DNA of 33,432 nucleotides from UBA1422 sp041752735 (GTDB lineage Bacteria; Bacillota; Clostridia; Peptostreptococcales; Anaerovoracaceae). The first letter of the stretch is position 1; the number at the start of each line of letters is the position of its first letter. Below the pieces are notes generated by a model. The model searched no databases. It was not told where the DNA came from and was given only the letters and a program-made list of their open reading frames with translations. The position numbers and the translations under genes were made by a program. Positions 8,638-16,776 of this stretch are shown in pieces. The DNA is taken from the NCBI GenBank assembly GCA_041752735.1, contig JBGSVW010000002.1, positions 1 through 33,432 of the forward strand, in the 5' to 3' direction.

Positions 8638-9360
8638 ATGAGCCAAGTCATTTTGATTGCATCCGGAAAGGGTGGAACCGGCAAAACTTTCTTCGCATCC
8701 AACATGGGGGCGTTGCTTGCCATGAAGGGCAAAAAAGTGGTCTTGATAGACATGGATATGGGACTAAGGAATCTTGACCTATATCTTGGCCTAGAAAACA
8801 TGGTAGTTTACAATGTGATGGATGTCATCTCAGGAGTTTGCAAAATCAAGCAGGCACTGATCAGGGACAAGCGTTTTGATGAGTTGTTTCTCATGGCGGC
8901 TTCGCCCATGAAGGACATGCGGGATATTACACCATTGCACATGCAAGTACTTTGTGAAAAATTAAAAGATGACTTTGACTATGTAATCATTGATGCACCT
9001 GCAGGCATTGGAGATGGACTTGAAGTTTCCGCAGCTCCGGCGGACACTGCAATAATCGTCACTGAACCAGACAACGCCTCTGTTCGGGACGCTGATATCA
9101 TGGACAAACTACTGACAGACATTGGGGTTTCCAGACGTTTTTGCGTACTTAATAAAGTAAATGCAGAGTTGATGGCGATAGGTGCCGTCCCAGGGGTTTT
9201 AACCGTTGCAAAAGAACTCCGCGTCGAAATCGCCGGAATTATTCAATATGATACAAACATCATCATTGCGAATAATAGAGGAATTCCAATCGTAGTAAAA
9301 CAAGATTCTTATATTGCCGAGAATATGAAGAAGATTGTAGAGCGGGTACTTAGACAGTAA
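8638..9360 (+). CDS. minD: MinD-like septum site-determining ATPase
   Basis: MinD is the membrane-cycling ATPase that positions the division septum. Visible motifs are the deviant Walker A GKGGTGKT with signature K11 and K16, the MinD signature DMDMGLRNLD (D38, D40), Walker B VIIDAPAGIGDG, and EPDNASVRDADIMDKLL, which is characteristic of MinD rather than ParA or FlhG. It has 240 residues, against about 265-270 for usual MinDs. The end, KKIVERVLRQ, lacks the distinct final amphipathic membrane-targeting segment. There is no minC or minE in the window, although minC usually precedes minD in clostridia. RBS GGAGGG lies directly upstream, nine bases after the PBP2 stop. Confidence 0.88.
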   Translation: MSQVILIASGKGGTGKTFFASNMGALLAMKGKKVVLIDMDMGLRNLDLYLGLENMVVYNVMDVISGVCKIKQALIRDKRFDELFLMAASPMKDMRDITPLHMQVLCEKLKDDFDYVIIDAPAGIGDGLEVSAAPADTAIIVTEPDNASVRDADIMDKLLTDIGVSRRFCVLNKVNAELMAIGAVPGVLTVAKELRVEIAGIIQYDTNIIIANNRGIPIVVKQDSYIAENMKKIVERVLRQ

Positions 9361-9397
9361 CATTTCCAATGGCTAGAGCAAATGACTAGAATGTTAC
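9357..9397. terminator. Dyad between convergent minD and rodA, possible two-way terminator
   Basis: GTAACATT at 9357-9364 and AATGTTAC at 9390-9397 are perfect 8-bp inverted repeats that enclose the stop codons of both genes, with two CTAG blocks inside the 25-base loop. There is no T-run on either strand, so an intrinsic terminator is uncertain; collision of convergent transcripts here is the alternative. Confidence 0.35.
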
Positions 9398-10501
9398 GCC
9401 ACGATTTCTGATTGCCACGTTGATGACAAAACCAAGCGCAATCATTGAAGACAAAATGGAGGTGCCACCATAACTAATGAAGGGAAGGGTAATGCCGGTT
9501 GCAGGCATGATCCCCATACACATGGCAATATTTTCAAAGATTTGAAAGACAAACATACCCAGAAAACCCATGACAATCAAGGTGCCATATAAGTCTTTTG
9601 CCATGTAGGCAACTTTGGCCATGGAATAAATGAACCAGCTATATGCAGCGACAAGGGTTGCGCCGCCGATAAATCCCAATTCTTCAACAATAACAGCAAA
9701 GATAAAGTCGGAATTACGGACCGGAAGAAAATTCAGGTCTTTTTGTGTGCCTTGAAACAACCCCTTGCCGAAAAATCCACCGGATCCGATGGCCACCTTG
9801 GACATCCAAATTTGATAATTGCCCTGTAAGGATAAATTATCCGGATGAAGGAAAGCGGTAATCCGTTCCTGCTGATAGGCATCTAAAAAGCGGTACGCAA
9901 TGGGCATGCACAATGCGGTAGCCCCGGCACATTTGGCAAACAGTTTTCCATCGATGCCTGCGAAGAACAGCATGACAATCCACATAATGACGAAAACCAC
10001 GGCACTACCAAAATCGTCTTTTAAAACGATGACGATGAAGGGGGCACTATATAAGGCAGCCAGCATAACGCTTCGGAAGGTGAACAAAGAGTCCCGATTT
10101 CGTTGCAGATAGTTGGCTACCAGAAGGACAAATGTAATTTTTACGATTTCTGAAGGTTGAAAGGTTGTAAAGCCCAAGTTAATCCAGGATCGGGCCCCAT
10201 TCAATTCGACGCCCAGGTAAGGGATATAAGGGGTCAGAAGAAATAAGATGGATCCAATATAAATTGGCTTTTCAAATTCCTGAAGTACCGTATAGTCCAT
10301 ATTAGCCAGAAATAAAACCAGAACGAAACCCAAAAAGTATGCTACTGCCTGGATAATCACTGTACGAGAAATGACGATTCCGTTGTCATAAGACGTGCTG
10401 AACATCATCAGAATACTAACCAGAAAAAAGAAGACAGGAATCAACAACAGCGGTTTGCTGATGTTCTTGAATAAATTTCTAAAGTGCCTTAACTTGTTCA
10501 T
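9386..10501 (-). CDS. rodA: RodA-type SEDS peptidoglycan glycosyltransferase
   Basis: RodA polymerises lipid II glycan strands during elongation and pairs with PBP2. The 371-residue protein has about ten membrane helices and the SEDS signatures: GARSWINLG with FQPSEIVKI in the first half, then FAVIVEELGFIGG and GITLPFISYGGTSILSSM near the C terminus. The short extramembrane ends favour RodA over FtsW/SpoVE, and the adjacency to mreBCD-PBP2 agrees. It is on the opposite strand, convergent with minD, with stops 25 bases apart, so it is not in the mre operon despite working with it. Start ATG at 10501 with a G-rich GGCGGGGA upstream. Confidence 0.93.
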   Translation of the reverse strand: MNKLRHFRNLFKNISKPLLLIPVFFFLVSILMMFSTSYDNGIVISRTVIIQAVAYFLGFVLVLFLANMDYTVLQEFEKPIYIGSILFLLTPYIPYLGVELNGARSWINLGFTTFQPSEIVKITFVLLVANYLQRNRDSLFTFRSVMLAALYSAPFIVIVLKDDFGSAVVFVIMWIVMLFFAGIDGKLFAKCAGATALCMPIAYRFLDAYQQERITAFLHPDNLSLQGNYQIWMSKVAIGSGGFFGKGLFQGTQKDLNFLPVRNSDFIFAVIVEELGFIGGATLVAAYSWFIYSMAKVAYMAKDLYGTLIVMGFLGMFVFQIFENIAMCMGIMPATGITLPFISYGGTSILSSMIALGFVINVAIRNRGVTF

Positions 10502-10521
10502 GCATTCCCCGCCTATTCACC

Positions 10522-10550
10522 TTGACATAACGATACTGTAACATTATAAT
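10522..10550 (+). promoter_or_regulatory. Consensus promoter for rny
   Basis: TTGACA at 10522-10527, a 17-base spacer and TATAAT at 10545-10550 make a perfect sigma-A consensus on the plus strand. Transcription should start near 10557 and leave a leader of about 105 bases before rny. Its -10 overlaps that of the opposed rodA promoter. Confidence 0.8.
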
Positions 10551-10571
10551 ATTCTAGTATGATTATATCAA
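10543..10571 (-). promoter_or_regulatory. Putative rodA promoter, sharing its -10 with the rny promoter
   Basis: On the minus strand, TTGATA (10571-10566), a 17-base spacer and TATAAT (10548-10543) precede rodA, with an expected start near 10536 and a leader of about 35 bases. The octamer ATTATAAT at 10543-10550 serves as -10 in both directions. Confidence 0.65.
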
Positions 10572-10662
10572 CATTTAATTACAGTAATGCATATTAAATA
10601 TACCAAATCGAAATCATGAACCTTATATAAATTAGAATAATATGAAAGGAGGTGCATAGTTA

Positions 10663-12207
10663 ATGCCCGAATACATTATCCCAATTATTGCGGTAATTGT
10701 AGCAGCGGTCATCGCCTTTCTGGCAGGATACGTTTTCCGAAAAACCGTTGGGGAAAAAGCCATTGGGAGCGCGGAGCAGGTAGCCAGAAATTTGATTCTC
10801 GATGCAGAAAATAAATCCGAAACCATCAGAAAAGAAATCGCCCTCGAAGCCAAAGAGGAAGCACATAGAGTCAGGAGTGAAGCAGAGAGGGATATCCGAG
10901 AACGAAGAAATGAAATTTCCAAGCAAGAAAAGAGGTTGATTCAAAAAGAAGAAACCATCGACAAAAAGCTAGAAAACATTGAGCGTAAAGAAGAAAGCAT
11001 TACATCCCGAGAACAAAATATAATCAGCAAACAGACTGAACTGGAAGATCAAATCCGAAAAGGGAATGAGGAGCTGGAGAAGATTTCAGGATTAACCGCT
11101 GAAGAAGCGAAATCCATACTACTGCAAAACCTCGAAAAGGATATTAGAGTAGAAGGTTCCATTTTAATCAAAGACATTGAAATGAAAGCCAGGGAAGAAG
11201 GCGACAAGAAGGCAAAGGAAATCATCACCGGCGCCATCCAACGCTGCGCGGCAGACCATGTGGCAGAATCCACCGTTTCTGTTGTCGCACTACCCAATGA
11301 CGAAATGAAGGGCCGAATTATCGGCCGTGAGGGAAGAAATATCCGTGCCCTCGAGACAATGACCGGCATTGAGCTGATCATCGATGACACGCCGGAAGCA
11401 GTCATTTTGTCCGGGTTTGACCCGGTACGCAGGGAAATTGCGAGAATTGCCCTGGAGAAACTGATTGTGGACGGACGAATTCACCCAGCCCGAATCGAAG
11501 AAATGGTCAACAAAGCCGAAAAAGAAGTGGCCGCCATCATCAAGGATGCCGGCGAACAATCCACTTTCTCGGTGGGGATTCATAATTTGCATCCCGAACT
11601 GATCAAGCTATTGGGAAGACTGAAATATCGTACATCATATGGACAGAACGTATTGAAGCATTCCGAAGAAGTGGCCCATTTGTCCGGACTGATGGCAGCA
11701 GAGCTGGGAATGGATGTCAAACTTGCCAAACGTGCCGGTTTGCTCCATGATATCGGCAAAGCCATCGACCACGAAAAAGAAGGGACCCATGTAGACCTGG
11801 GAATGGAAGTTCTCAAAAAATACAAGGAACCTCAAGCAGTCATTGATGCGATGTCCGCACATCACGGCGACTATGAACCCAAGACACTGGAAGCGGTACT
11901 CATTACCGCAGCCGATGCACTTTCTGCCGCCAGACCGGGGGCAAGAAGAGAAACCCTTGAAACATATATCAAGCGGTTGCAGGCCTTGGAAGAAATCGCC
12001 AACAACATGGACGGCGTCGAAAAATCTTTCGCCATCCAGGCAGGTCGTGAGATTCGAATCATCGCAAGACCGGATCGAATCAAAGAAGACGAAATGCCGT
12101 TCCTGGCCAGAGAAATCTCCAAGAAGATTGAAGACGAACTGGATTATCCGGGACAGATCAAGGTGAACATCATCCGTGAAACCCGGGTCGTGGATTACGC
12201 AAAATAA
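10663..12207 (+). CDS. rny: Ribonuclease Y
   Basis: RNase Y is the membrane-bound endoribonuclease that starts mRNA decay in Firmicutes. The 514 residues match the family (about 520). In order: one N-terminal membrane helix (residues 2-24), a long highly charged coiled coil (about 30-160), a KH RNA-binding domain with GRIIGREGRNIRALE starting at residue 217, and an HD phosphohydrolase domain with H362-D363 in LLHDIGKAIDHE, plus AHHGDYEP and the TAADALSAARPGARRE segment. The ATG has a near-perfect AAAGGAGGTG ribosome binding site. A terminator follows the stop. Confidence 0.98.
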   Translation: MPEYIIPIIAVIVAAVIAFLAGYVFRKTVGEKAIGSAEQVARNLILDAENKSETIRKEIALEAKEEAHRVRSEAERDIRERRNEISKQEKRLIQKEETIDKKLENIERKEESITSREQNIISKQTELEDQIRKGNEELEKISGLTAEEAKSILLQNLEKDIRVEGSILIKDIEMKAREEGDKKAKEIITGAIQRCAADHVAESTVSVVALPNDEMKGRIIGREGRNIRALETMTGIELIIDDTPEAVILSGFDPVRREIARIALEKLIVDGRIHPARIEEMVNKAEKEVAAIIKDAGEQSTFSVGIHNLHPELIKLLGRLKYRTSYGQNVLKHSEEVAHLSGLMAAELGMDVKLAKRAGLLHDIGKAIDHEKEGTHVDLGMEVLKKYKEPQAVIDAMSAHHGDYEPKTLEAVLITAADALSAARPGARRETLETYIKRLQALEEIANNMDGVEKSFAIQAGREIRIIARPDRIKEDEMPFLAREISKKIEDELDYPGQIKVNIIRETRVVDYAK

Positions 12208-12221
12208 TCATATCATCCATG

Positions 12222-12248
12222 AAAGGGCAGTACCACTGCCCTTTTTTT
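12222..12248 (+). terminator. Rho-independent terminator after rny
   Basis: AAAGGGCAGT pairs with ACTGCCCTTT across a three-base loop and is followed by a run of seven T. It lies 14 bases after the rny stop and only 29 bases before the next start codon, so the following gene needs either read-through or a promoter inside rny. Confidence 0.88.
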
Positions 12249-12276
12249 CTTCGAAAAGCCAATTGGGAGACAAACC

Positions 12277-13419
12277 ATGATTTATCTGGATAATAGCGCC
12301 ACTACAAGGCCTTATGACGCGGTTATTAGGACCGTAGGCCACTATATGGAAGAAGAGTACGGGAATCCTTCCTCCTTGCATCGAATGGGCCTAAATAGCG
12401 AAAAAGCGGTAAAAAAAGCACGCCGTCAAATTGCCCATGGGTTGAATGGATTAGAAAAGCATGTTATCTTCACTTCCGGTGGTACAGAATCAGACAATCT
12501 TGCCATCTTTGGGACGGCCATGGCGCATCATCGAAGGGGAAACCACATCCTCACAACTGTGATTGAACATCCAGCTGTATTGGAAGCCTGCAAAAAATTG
12601 GAGAAACAGGGTTTCGTGGTGGATTATATACCGGTGGACCGTTGTGGTCTGGTGAATCCACAGGATTTCAAAAATGCAATCACCGACCAAACGATTTTGA
12701 TTTCCATGATGCATGTCAACAATGAAGTCGGATCCATACAACCGGTGCAAGAAATCGCTGCAATGAAGGAGAAGGCCTTGCTGCACATAGACTGTGTTCA
12801 GTCCTTTGGCAAGATACCATTATCGGCTAATCTGGCTGACCTTATTTCAATCAGCAGTCATAAAATCCATGGACCCAAAGGAATTGGTGCGCTTTATGCC
12901 ACCCAAAATGCAAGAGTGATTACGCAAATGGTAGGAGGCGGACAGGAATACGGATTGCGGTCCGGCACCGAAAACGTACCGGGCATCGCAGGGTTTGGTC
13001 AGGCCGCCGAAATGGCAATGGCTACTTTGGAGAAACGCAAGGACCATGTCAGTCAACTGAAATTACGTTTGGAAGGTGGAATCCGGGATCAGATTTCAGA
13101 CATCCTTGTAAATTCCCCTGAATCACCTGACAGATGCAGCCCATATATTCTCAATATTTCTTTCCTTGGAACCAGAGGTGAGGTGCTATTGCACAGACTG
13201 GAACAAAACGAAATATATGTCTCCACCGGCGCAGCTTGTTCTTCCAACAAAAAAGGTAAGAGCCATGTGCTACTAGCCATGGGACGCAGTGAAAAAGAAA
13301 TCGAAGGCGCACTTCGGTTCAGCTTCAGCGAATTCAACACCATAGACCAGATGGATGAGGTGCTGGATCGTCTGAAAACAGCCGTAACACAATTCAGGAA
13401 GCTTGGGAGCTTCAGATAG
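12277..13419 (+). CDS. nifS: Cysteine desulfurase, NifS/IscS family
   Basis: PLP-dependent enzyme that takes sulfur from L-cysteine and passes it as a persulfide. The 380-residue protein starts with MIYLDNSATTRP, carries TSGGTESDN near residue 68, the PLP lysine K196 in ISSHKIHGPKG, and the catalytic cysteine C321 in STGAACSSNKKGKSH. Its closest functional analogue is Bacillus NifZ/YrvO, encoded beside thiI and dedicated to tRNA thiolation. Here thiI begins 11 bases after the stop, so delivery of sulfur to ThiI is the likely job. A general role in Fe-S assembly cannot be excluded, as no iscU/sufU is adjacent. Confidence 0.94.
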   Translation: MIYLDNSATTRPYDAVIRTVGHYMEEEYGNPSSLHRMGLNSEKAVKKARRQIAHGLNGLEKHVIFTSGGTESDNLAIFGTAMAHHRRGNHILTTVIEHPAVLEACKKLEKQGFVVDYIPVDRCGLVNPQDFKNAITDQTILISMMHVNNEVGSIQPVQEIAAMKEKALLHIDCVQSFGKIPLSANLADLISISSHKIHGPKGIGALYATQNARVITQMVGGGQEYGLRSGTENVPGIAGFGQAAEMAMATLEKRKDHVSQLKLRLEGGIRDQISDILVNSPESPDRCSPYILNISFLGTRGEVLLHRLEQNEIYVSTGAACSSNKKGKSHVLLAMGRSEKEIEGALRFSFSEFNTIDQMDEVLDRLKTAVTQFRKLGSFR

Positions 13420-13430
13420 GCGGAAAACCA

Positions 13431-14615
13431 TTGAATGAACGAAACATATTTATAGTCAGAAGCGGCGAAGCATGCCTGAAGGGCCATAATAAACCGTATT
13501 TTGAGAAAATGCTGGCGGAACGAATCCGCAAATTACTGCGTAAATTTGACGGAGTTGAAGTCCGGCGTATGGGCGGTTTGATTTTTGTCCGAACCAACAA
13601 AGAAATTCTTAAGGCGGATATTCTGAAGGAATTATCCAAAGTATTTGGCATTGCCTCCATCAGCCCGGCTGTGGAAGTGGCATGTGATTTGGATGATATC
13701 GGCAAAGAAGCGGTTGCATATATGAATGAATTGATTCAAGAACAGGGTGTCAAAACATTCAAAGTCGAAGCAAAACGCGCGGATAAGAATTTCCCTGTTC
13801 AATCACCGGATATCGCACGAATCATAGGTGGAGTCATCCTAAAAGGTTGCAAGGTTCTTACAGTAGATGTGCATAACCCGGATGTCAGTCTGTTCATCGA
13901 CGTCCGCAGTGATATCACTTATATTTACCAACAAAAAATATCAGGACATGGCGGATTGCCCCTTGGGACCAACGGAAAAGGCATGATTCTGTTATCAGGA
14001 GGAATTGACAGCCCTGTGGCTGCATGGATGATGGCCAAGCGTGGAATGACCATTGAAGCCATCCATTTTCATTCATATCCCTATACCAGCGAACGGGCCC
14101 AAGAAAAAGTGGAAGACCTGGCGGCAGTGCTTGCAATCTATTGCAGTCGTTTCAGAATGCACACGATTAATTTACTCCCGATTCAAGAACAAATTGCCAT
14201 GAATTGTCCGGAAGAAGAAATGACCATCCTCCTGCGACGTTTCATGATGCGGATCGCAGAAGAAGTCGCACGAATGAATGATTGTAGTATGTTAATCACC
14301 GGTGAGAGTCTGGGCCAGGTGGCAAGTCAAACAGCTGAATCTATTGTTGTTACCGATGCAGCTGTTGCCATGCCGGTAATGCGCCCTTTGATTGCCATGG
14401 ATAAAGTGGACATCATGGCCACCGCAAAAGATATCGGCACCTTCGAAATATCCATTCAACCTTTCGAAGATTGCTGTACCGTGTTCTTGCCAAAACATCC
14501 CATAACGAAACCGCGGATTGAACGGATTCTGGCCTCCGAAGAGGCATTGGATGTGGACGGATTAGTGGCTTCCGCAGTGGAGTCAGACACGGTGAAAGAC
14601 ATCTATCCGGCTTGA
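13431..14615 (+). CDS. thiI: tRNA 4-thiouridine sulfurtransferase ThiI (TTG start)
   Basis: ThiI adenylates U8 of tRNA and transfers sulfur to make 4-thiouridine. The 394-residue protein has an N-terminal ferredoxin-like plus THUMP region (about residues 1-165) and a PP-loop ATPase domain with SGGIDSP starting at S189, then ITGESLGQVASQT. The conserved acceptor cysteine pair is C348-C349 in FEDCCTVFLPKHP. The C-terminal rhodanese domain of the enterobacterial enzyme is absent, as in Bacillus, which fits use of a partner cysteine desulfurase encoded just upstream. The start is TTG; the nearby ATG at 13435 is in another frame. Confidence 0.96.
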   Translation: MNERNIFIVRSGEACLKGHNKPYFEKMLAERIRKLLRKFDGVEVRRMGGLIFVRTNKEILKADILKELSKVFGIASISPAVEVACDLDDIGKEAVAYMNELIQEQGVKTFKVEAKRADKNFPVQSPDIARIIGGVILKGCKVLTVDVHNPDVSLFIDVRSDITYIYQQKISGHGGLPLGTNGKGMILLSGGIDSPVAAWMMAKRGMTIEAIHFHSYPYTSERAQEKVEDLAAVLAIYCSRFRMHTINLLPIQEQIAMNCPEEEMTILLRRFMMRIAEEVARMNDCSMLITGESLGQVASQTAESIVVTDAAVAMPVMRPLIAMDKVDIMATAKDIGTFEISIQPFEDCCTVFLPKHPITKPRIERILASEEALDVDGLVASAVESDTVKDIYPA

Positions 14616-14690
14616 ATTAACTGAAATTTGAGATTTTTTCCAATCCCTTGCAAAACGCAAAAAAAAGTGGTTTACTAATAACATGCGTAA

Positions 14691-14710
14691 ATTGTTATAA
14701 AAATAACAAT
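14691..14710. promoter_or_regulatory. Rex-like redox operator upstream of the bcd-etf genes
   Basis: ATTGTTAT (14691-14698) and ATAACAAT (14703-14710) form a perfect 8-bp dyad around AAAA. This contains TTGTTA-six bases-TAACAA, the core of the operator for Rex, the NADH/NAD-sensing repressor that controls butyryl-CoA dehydrogenase operons in clostridia. A -10-like TATAAA at 14696-14701 lies inside the dyad, so repressor binding would block polymerase. It is about 80 bases before the acyl-CoA dehydrogenase start. Confidence 0.72.
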
Positions 14711-14791
14711 CAATACAAAAGTACTAACACCGTGCAAACGGATTAAACTTACCACTGACGACCAAACCATGTATATGAAGGAGGCTAACAC

Positions 14792-15937
14792 ATGAACTTT
14801 CAATTGACGAAAGAGCAAGAATTTGTAAGAAAAATGGTGAGAGAGTTCGCCAAGAACGAAGTAGAGCCTATCGCAGCCGACATCGACAAAGAACACCGTT
14901 TCCCCGAGGAAACCATCGAAAAAATGGCAAAGTACGGCTTGCTGGGGATTCCTTTCCCTACTGAATACGGCGGAGCAGGCGGAGATCAAATGTCTTATGC
15001 CATCACCGTAGAAGAACTCTCCCGCGTTTGCGCTTCAACCGGAGTAATTTGTTCTGCTCATACCTCACTTTGCTGCTGGCCCATTTTTGCATGGGGAACC
15101 GACGAGCAAAAAGCGAAATACCTTCCTAACCTCTTATCGGGAAAACATCTTGGCGCTTTCGGCTTGACCGAGCCCAATGCGGGAACCGATGCCGGCGGAC
15201 AACAGACCAGAGCGGTTGATAACGGTGACCATTGGCTTTTGAATGGAGCAAAAGTATTTATTACAAACGGTGGATATGCAGAAATATTTGTTGTTATGGC
15301 CATGACCGACAAGAAAAAGGGTACAAGAGGCGGCGTCTCTGCCTTTATCGTCGAAAAGTCGGATGAAGGATTCTCCATCGGCAAGACCGAAGATAAAATG
15401 GGAATCTGTGCATCGTCCACAACTGAATTGATTTTCCAAAACTGCAAAATCCCCAAAGATCGACTTTTGGGAGAAGTAGGGGAAGGATTCAAAGTAGCAA
15501 TGTCTACCCTGGATGGCGGCCGTATCGGCATTGCTTCCCAAGCGTTGGGAATTGCCCAGGGTGCCTTTGACGTGACCGTTGACTATATGAAGTCCAGAAA
15601 ACAATTTGGCAAGAAATTATCTCAGATGGAAGCACTCCAGTTTGAAGTTGCAAACATGGCAACCCAGATTGAAGCTGCCAGACTATTAATATACCAAGCA
15701 GCAGATATGAAAGAAAAGCATTTGAATTACGGACCTAAGTCCGCAATGGCTAAACTCTTTGCTGCCGAAACCGCTATGTATGTCACTACCAAGTGTGTTC
15801 AACTTCACGGTGGCTATGGATATACCAAAGATTATCCGGTAGAACGAATGATGAGAGATGCAAAGATCACCGAAATCTACGAAGGTACATCCGAAGTTCA
15901 GAAAATCGTTATTGCAGCCAACGTGTTCGGGAAATAA
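14792..15937 (+). CDS. bcd: Short-chain acyl-CoA dehydrogenase, probably butyryl-CoA dehydrogenase
   Basis: FAD enzyme that reduces crotonyl-CoA to butyryl-CoA (or the reverse). The 381 residues follow the family layout: helical N domain (MNFQLTKEQEFVRKMVREFA), beta domain with GAFGLTEPNAGTDAG and WLLNGAKVFITNGG, and the C-terminal helical domain ending in the catalytic base E364 in IYEGTSEVQ. The position of this glutamate fits short-chain acyl-CoA dehydrogenases. It leads a three-gene unit with etfB and ferredoxin-etfA, under a Rex-like operator. Butyryl-CoA is the most likely substrate given crotonyl-CoA producing genes in the window; caffeyl-CoA or another enoyl-CoA is the alternative. 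RBS GAAGGAGG is optimal. Confidence 0.92.
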   Translation: MNFQLTKEQEFVRKMVREFAKNEVEPIAADIDKEHRFPEETIEKMAKYGLLGIPFPTEYGGAGGDQMSYAITVEELSRVCASTGVICSAHTSLCCWPIFAWGTDEQKAKYLPNLLSGKHLGAFGLTEPNAGTDAGGQQTRAVDNGDHWLLNGAKVFITNGGYAEIFVVMAMTDKKKGTRGGVSAFIVEKSDEGFSIGKTEDKMGICASSTTELIFQNCKIPKDRLLGEVGEGFKVAMSTLDGGRIGIASQALGIAQGAFDVTVDYMKSRKQFGKKLSQMEALQFEVANMATQIEAARLLIYQAADMKEKHLNYGPKSAMAKLFAAETAMYVTTKCVQLHGGYGYTKDYPVERMMRDAKITEIYEGTSEVQKIVIAANVFGK

Positions 15938-15957
15938 GGCAGAAGGAGGAGACGAAA

Positions 15958-16758
15958 ATGACATTTAAAATCATTGTTTGTGCAAAACAAGTTCCAGATA
16001 CCAACGTAATTAAAATCAACCCTAAAACCGGAACCCTCATGCGGGAAGGGGTACCCAGCATCTTGAATCATGACGATGCCAATGCCCTTGAAGAAGCGCT
16101 GAAGGTCAAAGATCAGCATCCGGATACCACCATTACCGTCATTACCATGGGTCCTCCCCAAGCTAAGGATCTTCTCATCGAATGTCTTGCAATGGGAGCC
16201 GATGAAGGTATTTTAGTCAGTGACCGTGCAGTAGGTGGTTCCGATACCTGGGCAACTTCCAATGTACTGGCCGCAGCCATTCATAAGTTGGGCAAATATG
16301 ACTTAATCTTTGCCGGACGCCAGGCCATCGACGGGGATACCGCACAAGTAGGACCCCAGCTGGCAGAAAAATTGGATATTCCACAGGTAACCTATGTGGA
16401 AGAATTCAACATCGACAAAAACATGAAAGACATCACAGTGAAGCGTGCCATGGAGGACGGGTATGAATTAATTGGAATCCAGACCCCCTGTGTTCTTACA
16501 GCCATCAAAGAGCTGAATACACCGAGATATATGTTCATCAGCGGTATTTTTAGCGCAAAAAACAAACCCCTTCACGTCTGGAGTGCCAAAGACATTGAGG
16601 TGGACTTGGAGATTGTTGGACTTGAGGCTTCCCCCACCAACGTTTTCCGTTCTTTCACTCCTGCGCCAAAAGGCAAAGGTATGATGATTGAAGGAGACTC
16701 TCAACAGGAAGTCGTTCAAAAGCTACTCATTGGCCTCAAGGGCAAACATGTCGTTTAA
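15958..16758 (+). CDS. etfB: Electron transfer flavoprotein beta subunit
   Basis: EtfB binds FAD (and NADH in bifurcating complexes) and passes electrons between NADH, EtfA and the dehydrogenase. The true start is the ATG at 15958, behind AGAAGGAGGAG, giving 266 residues beginning TFKIIVCAKQVPDTN; the longer open frame upstream overlaps bcd and has no support. The PDTN motif, then INPKTGTLMREGVPSI and NALEEALKVKD, resembles the bifurcating type (CarD, clostridial EtfB) rather than mitochondrial-type EtfB. The AGRQAIDGDTAQVGP block in the middle is the family signature. It lies 20 bases after bcd and 18 before etfA. Confidence 0.94.
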   Translation: MTFKIIVCAKQVPDTNVIKINPKTGTLMREGVPSILNHDDANALEEALKVKDQHPDTTITVITMGPPQAKDLLIECLAMGADEGILVSDRAVGGSDTWATSNVLAAAIHKLGKYDLIFAGRQAIDGDTAQVGPQLAEKLDIPQVTYVEEFNIDKNMKDITVKRAMEDGYELIGIQTPCVLTAIKELNTPRYMFISGIFSAKNKPLHVWSAKDIEVDLEIVGLEASPTNVFRSFTPAPKGKGMMIEGDSQQEVVQKLLIGLKGKHVV

Positions 16759-16776
16759 GAAGGAGGACACATTAAA

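Noticed and set aside
8638..9360. MinD reading as a ParA/Soj or FlhG protein
   Set aside because: The GLRNLD and SVRDADIMDKLL signatures are MinD-specific, and the gene follows the mreBCD block as MinD does in other Firmicutes.
11049..11405. Long minus-strand frames across rny and mreB
   Set aside because: Antisense frames through well-conserved genes with Ser/Leu-rich shadow composition and no supporting ribosome sites.
15793..15957. N-terminal extension of EtfB inside bcd
   Set aside because: The extension overlaps the catalytic end of bcd, is rich in Arg and Ser with no EtfB similarity, and a strong ribosome site lies before the ATG at 15958.
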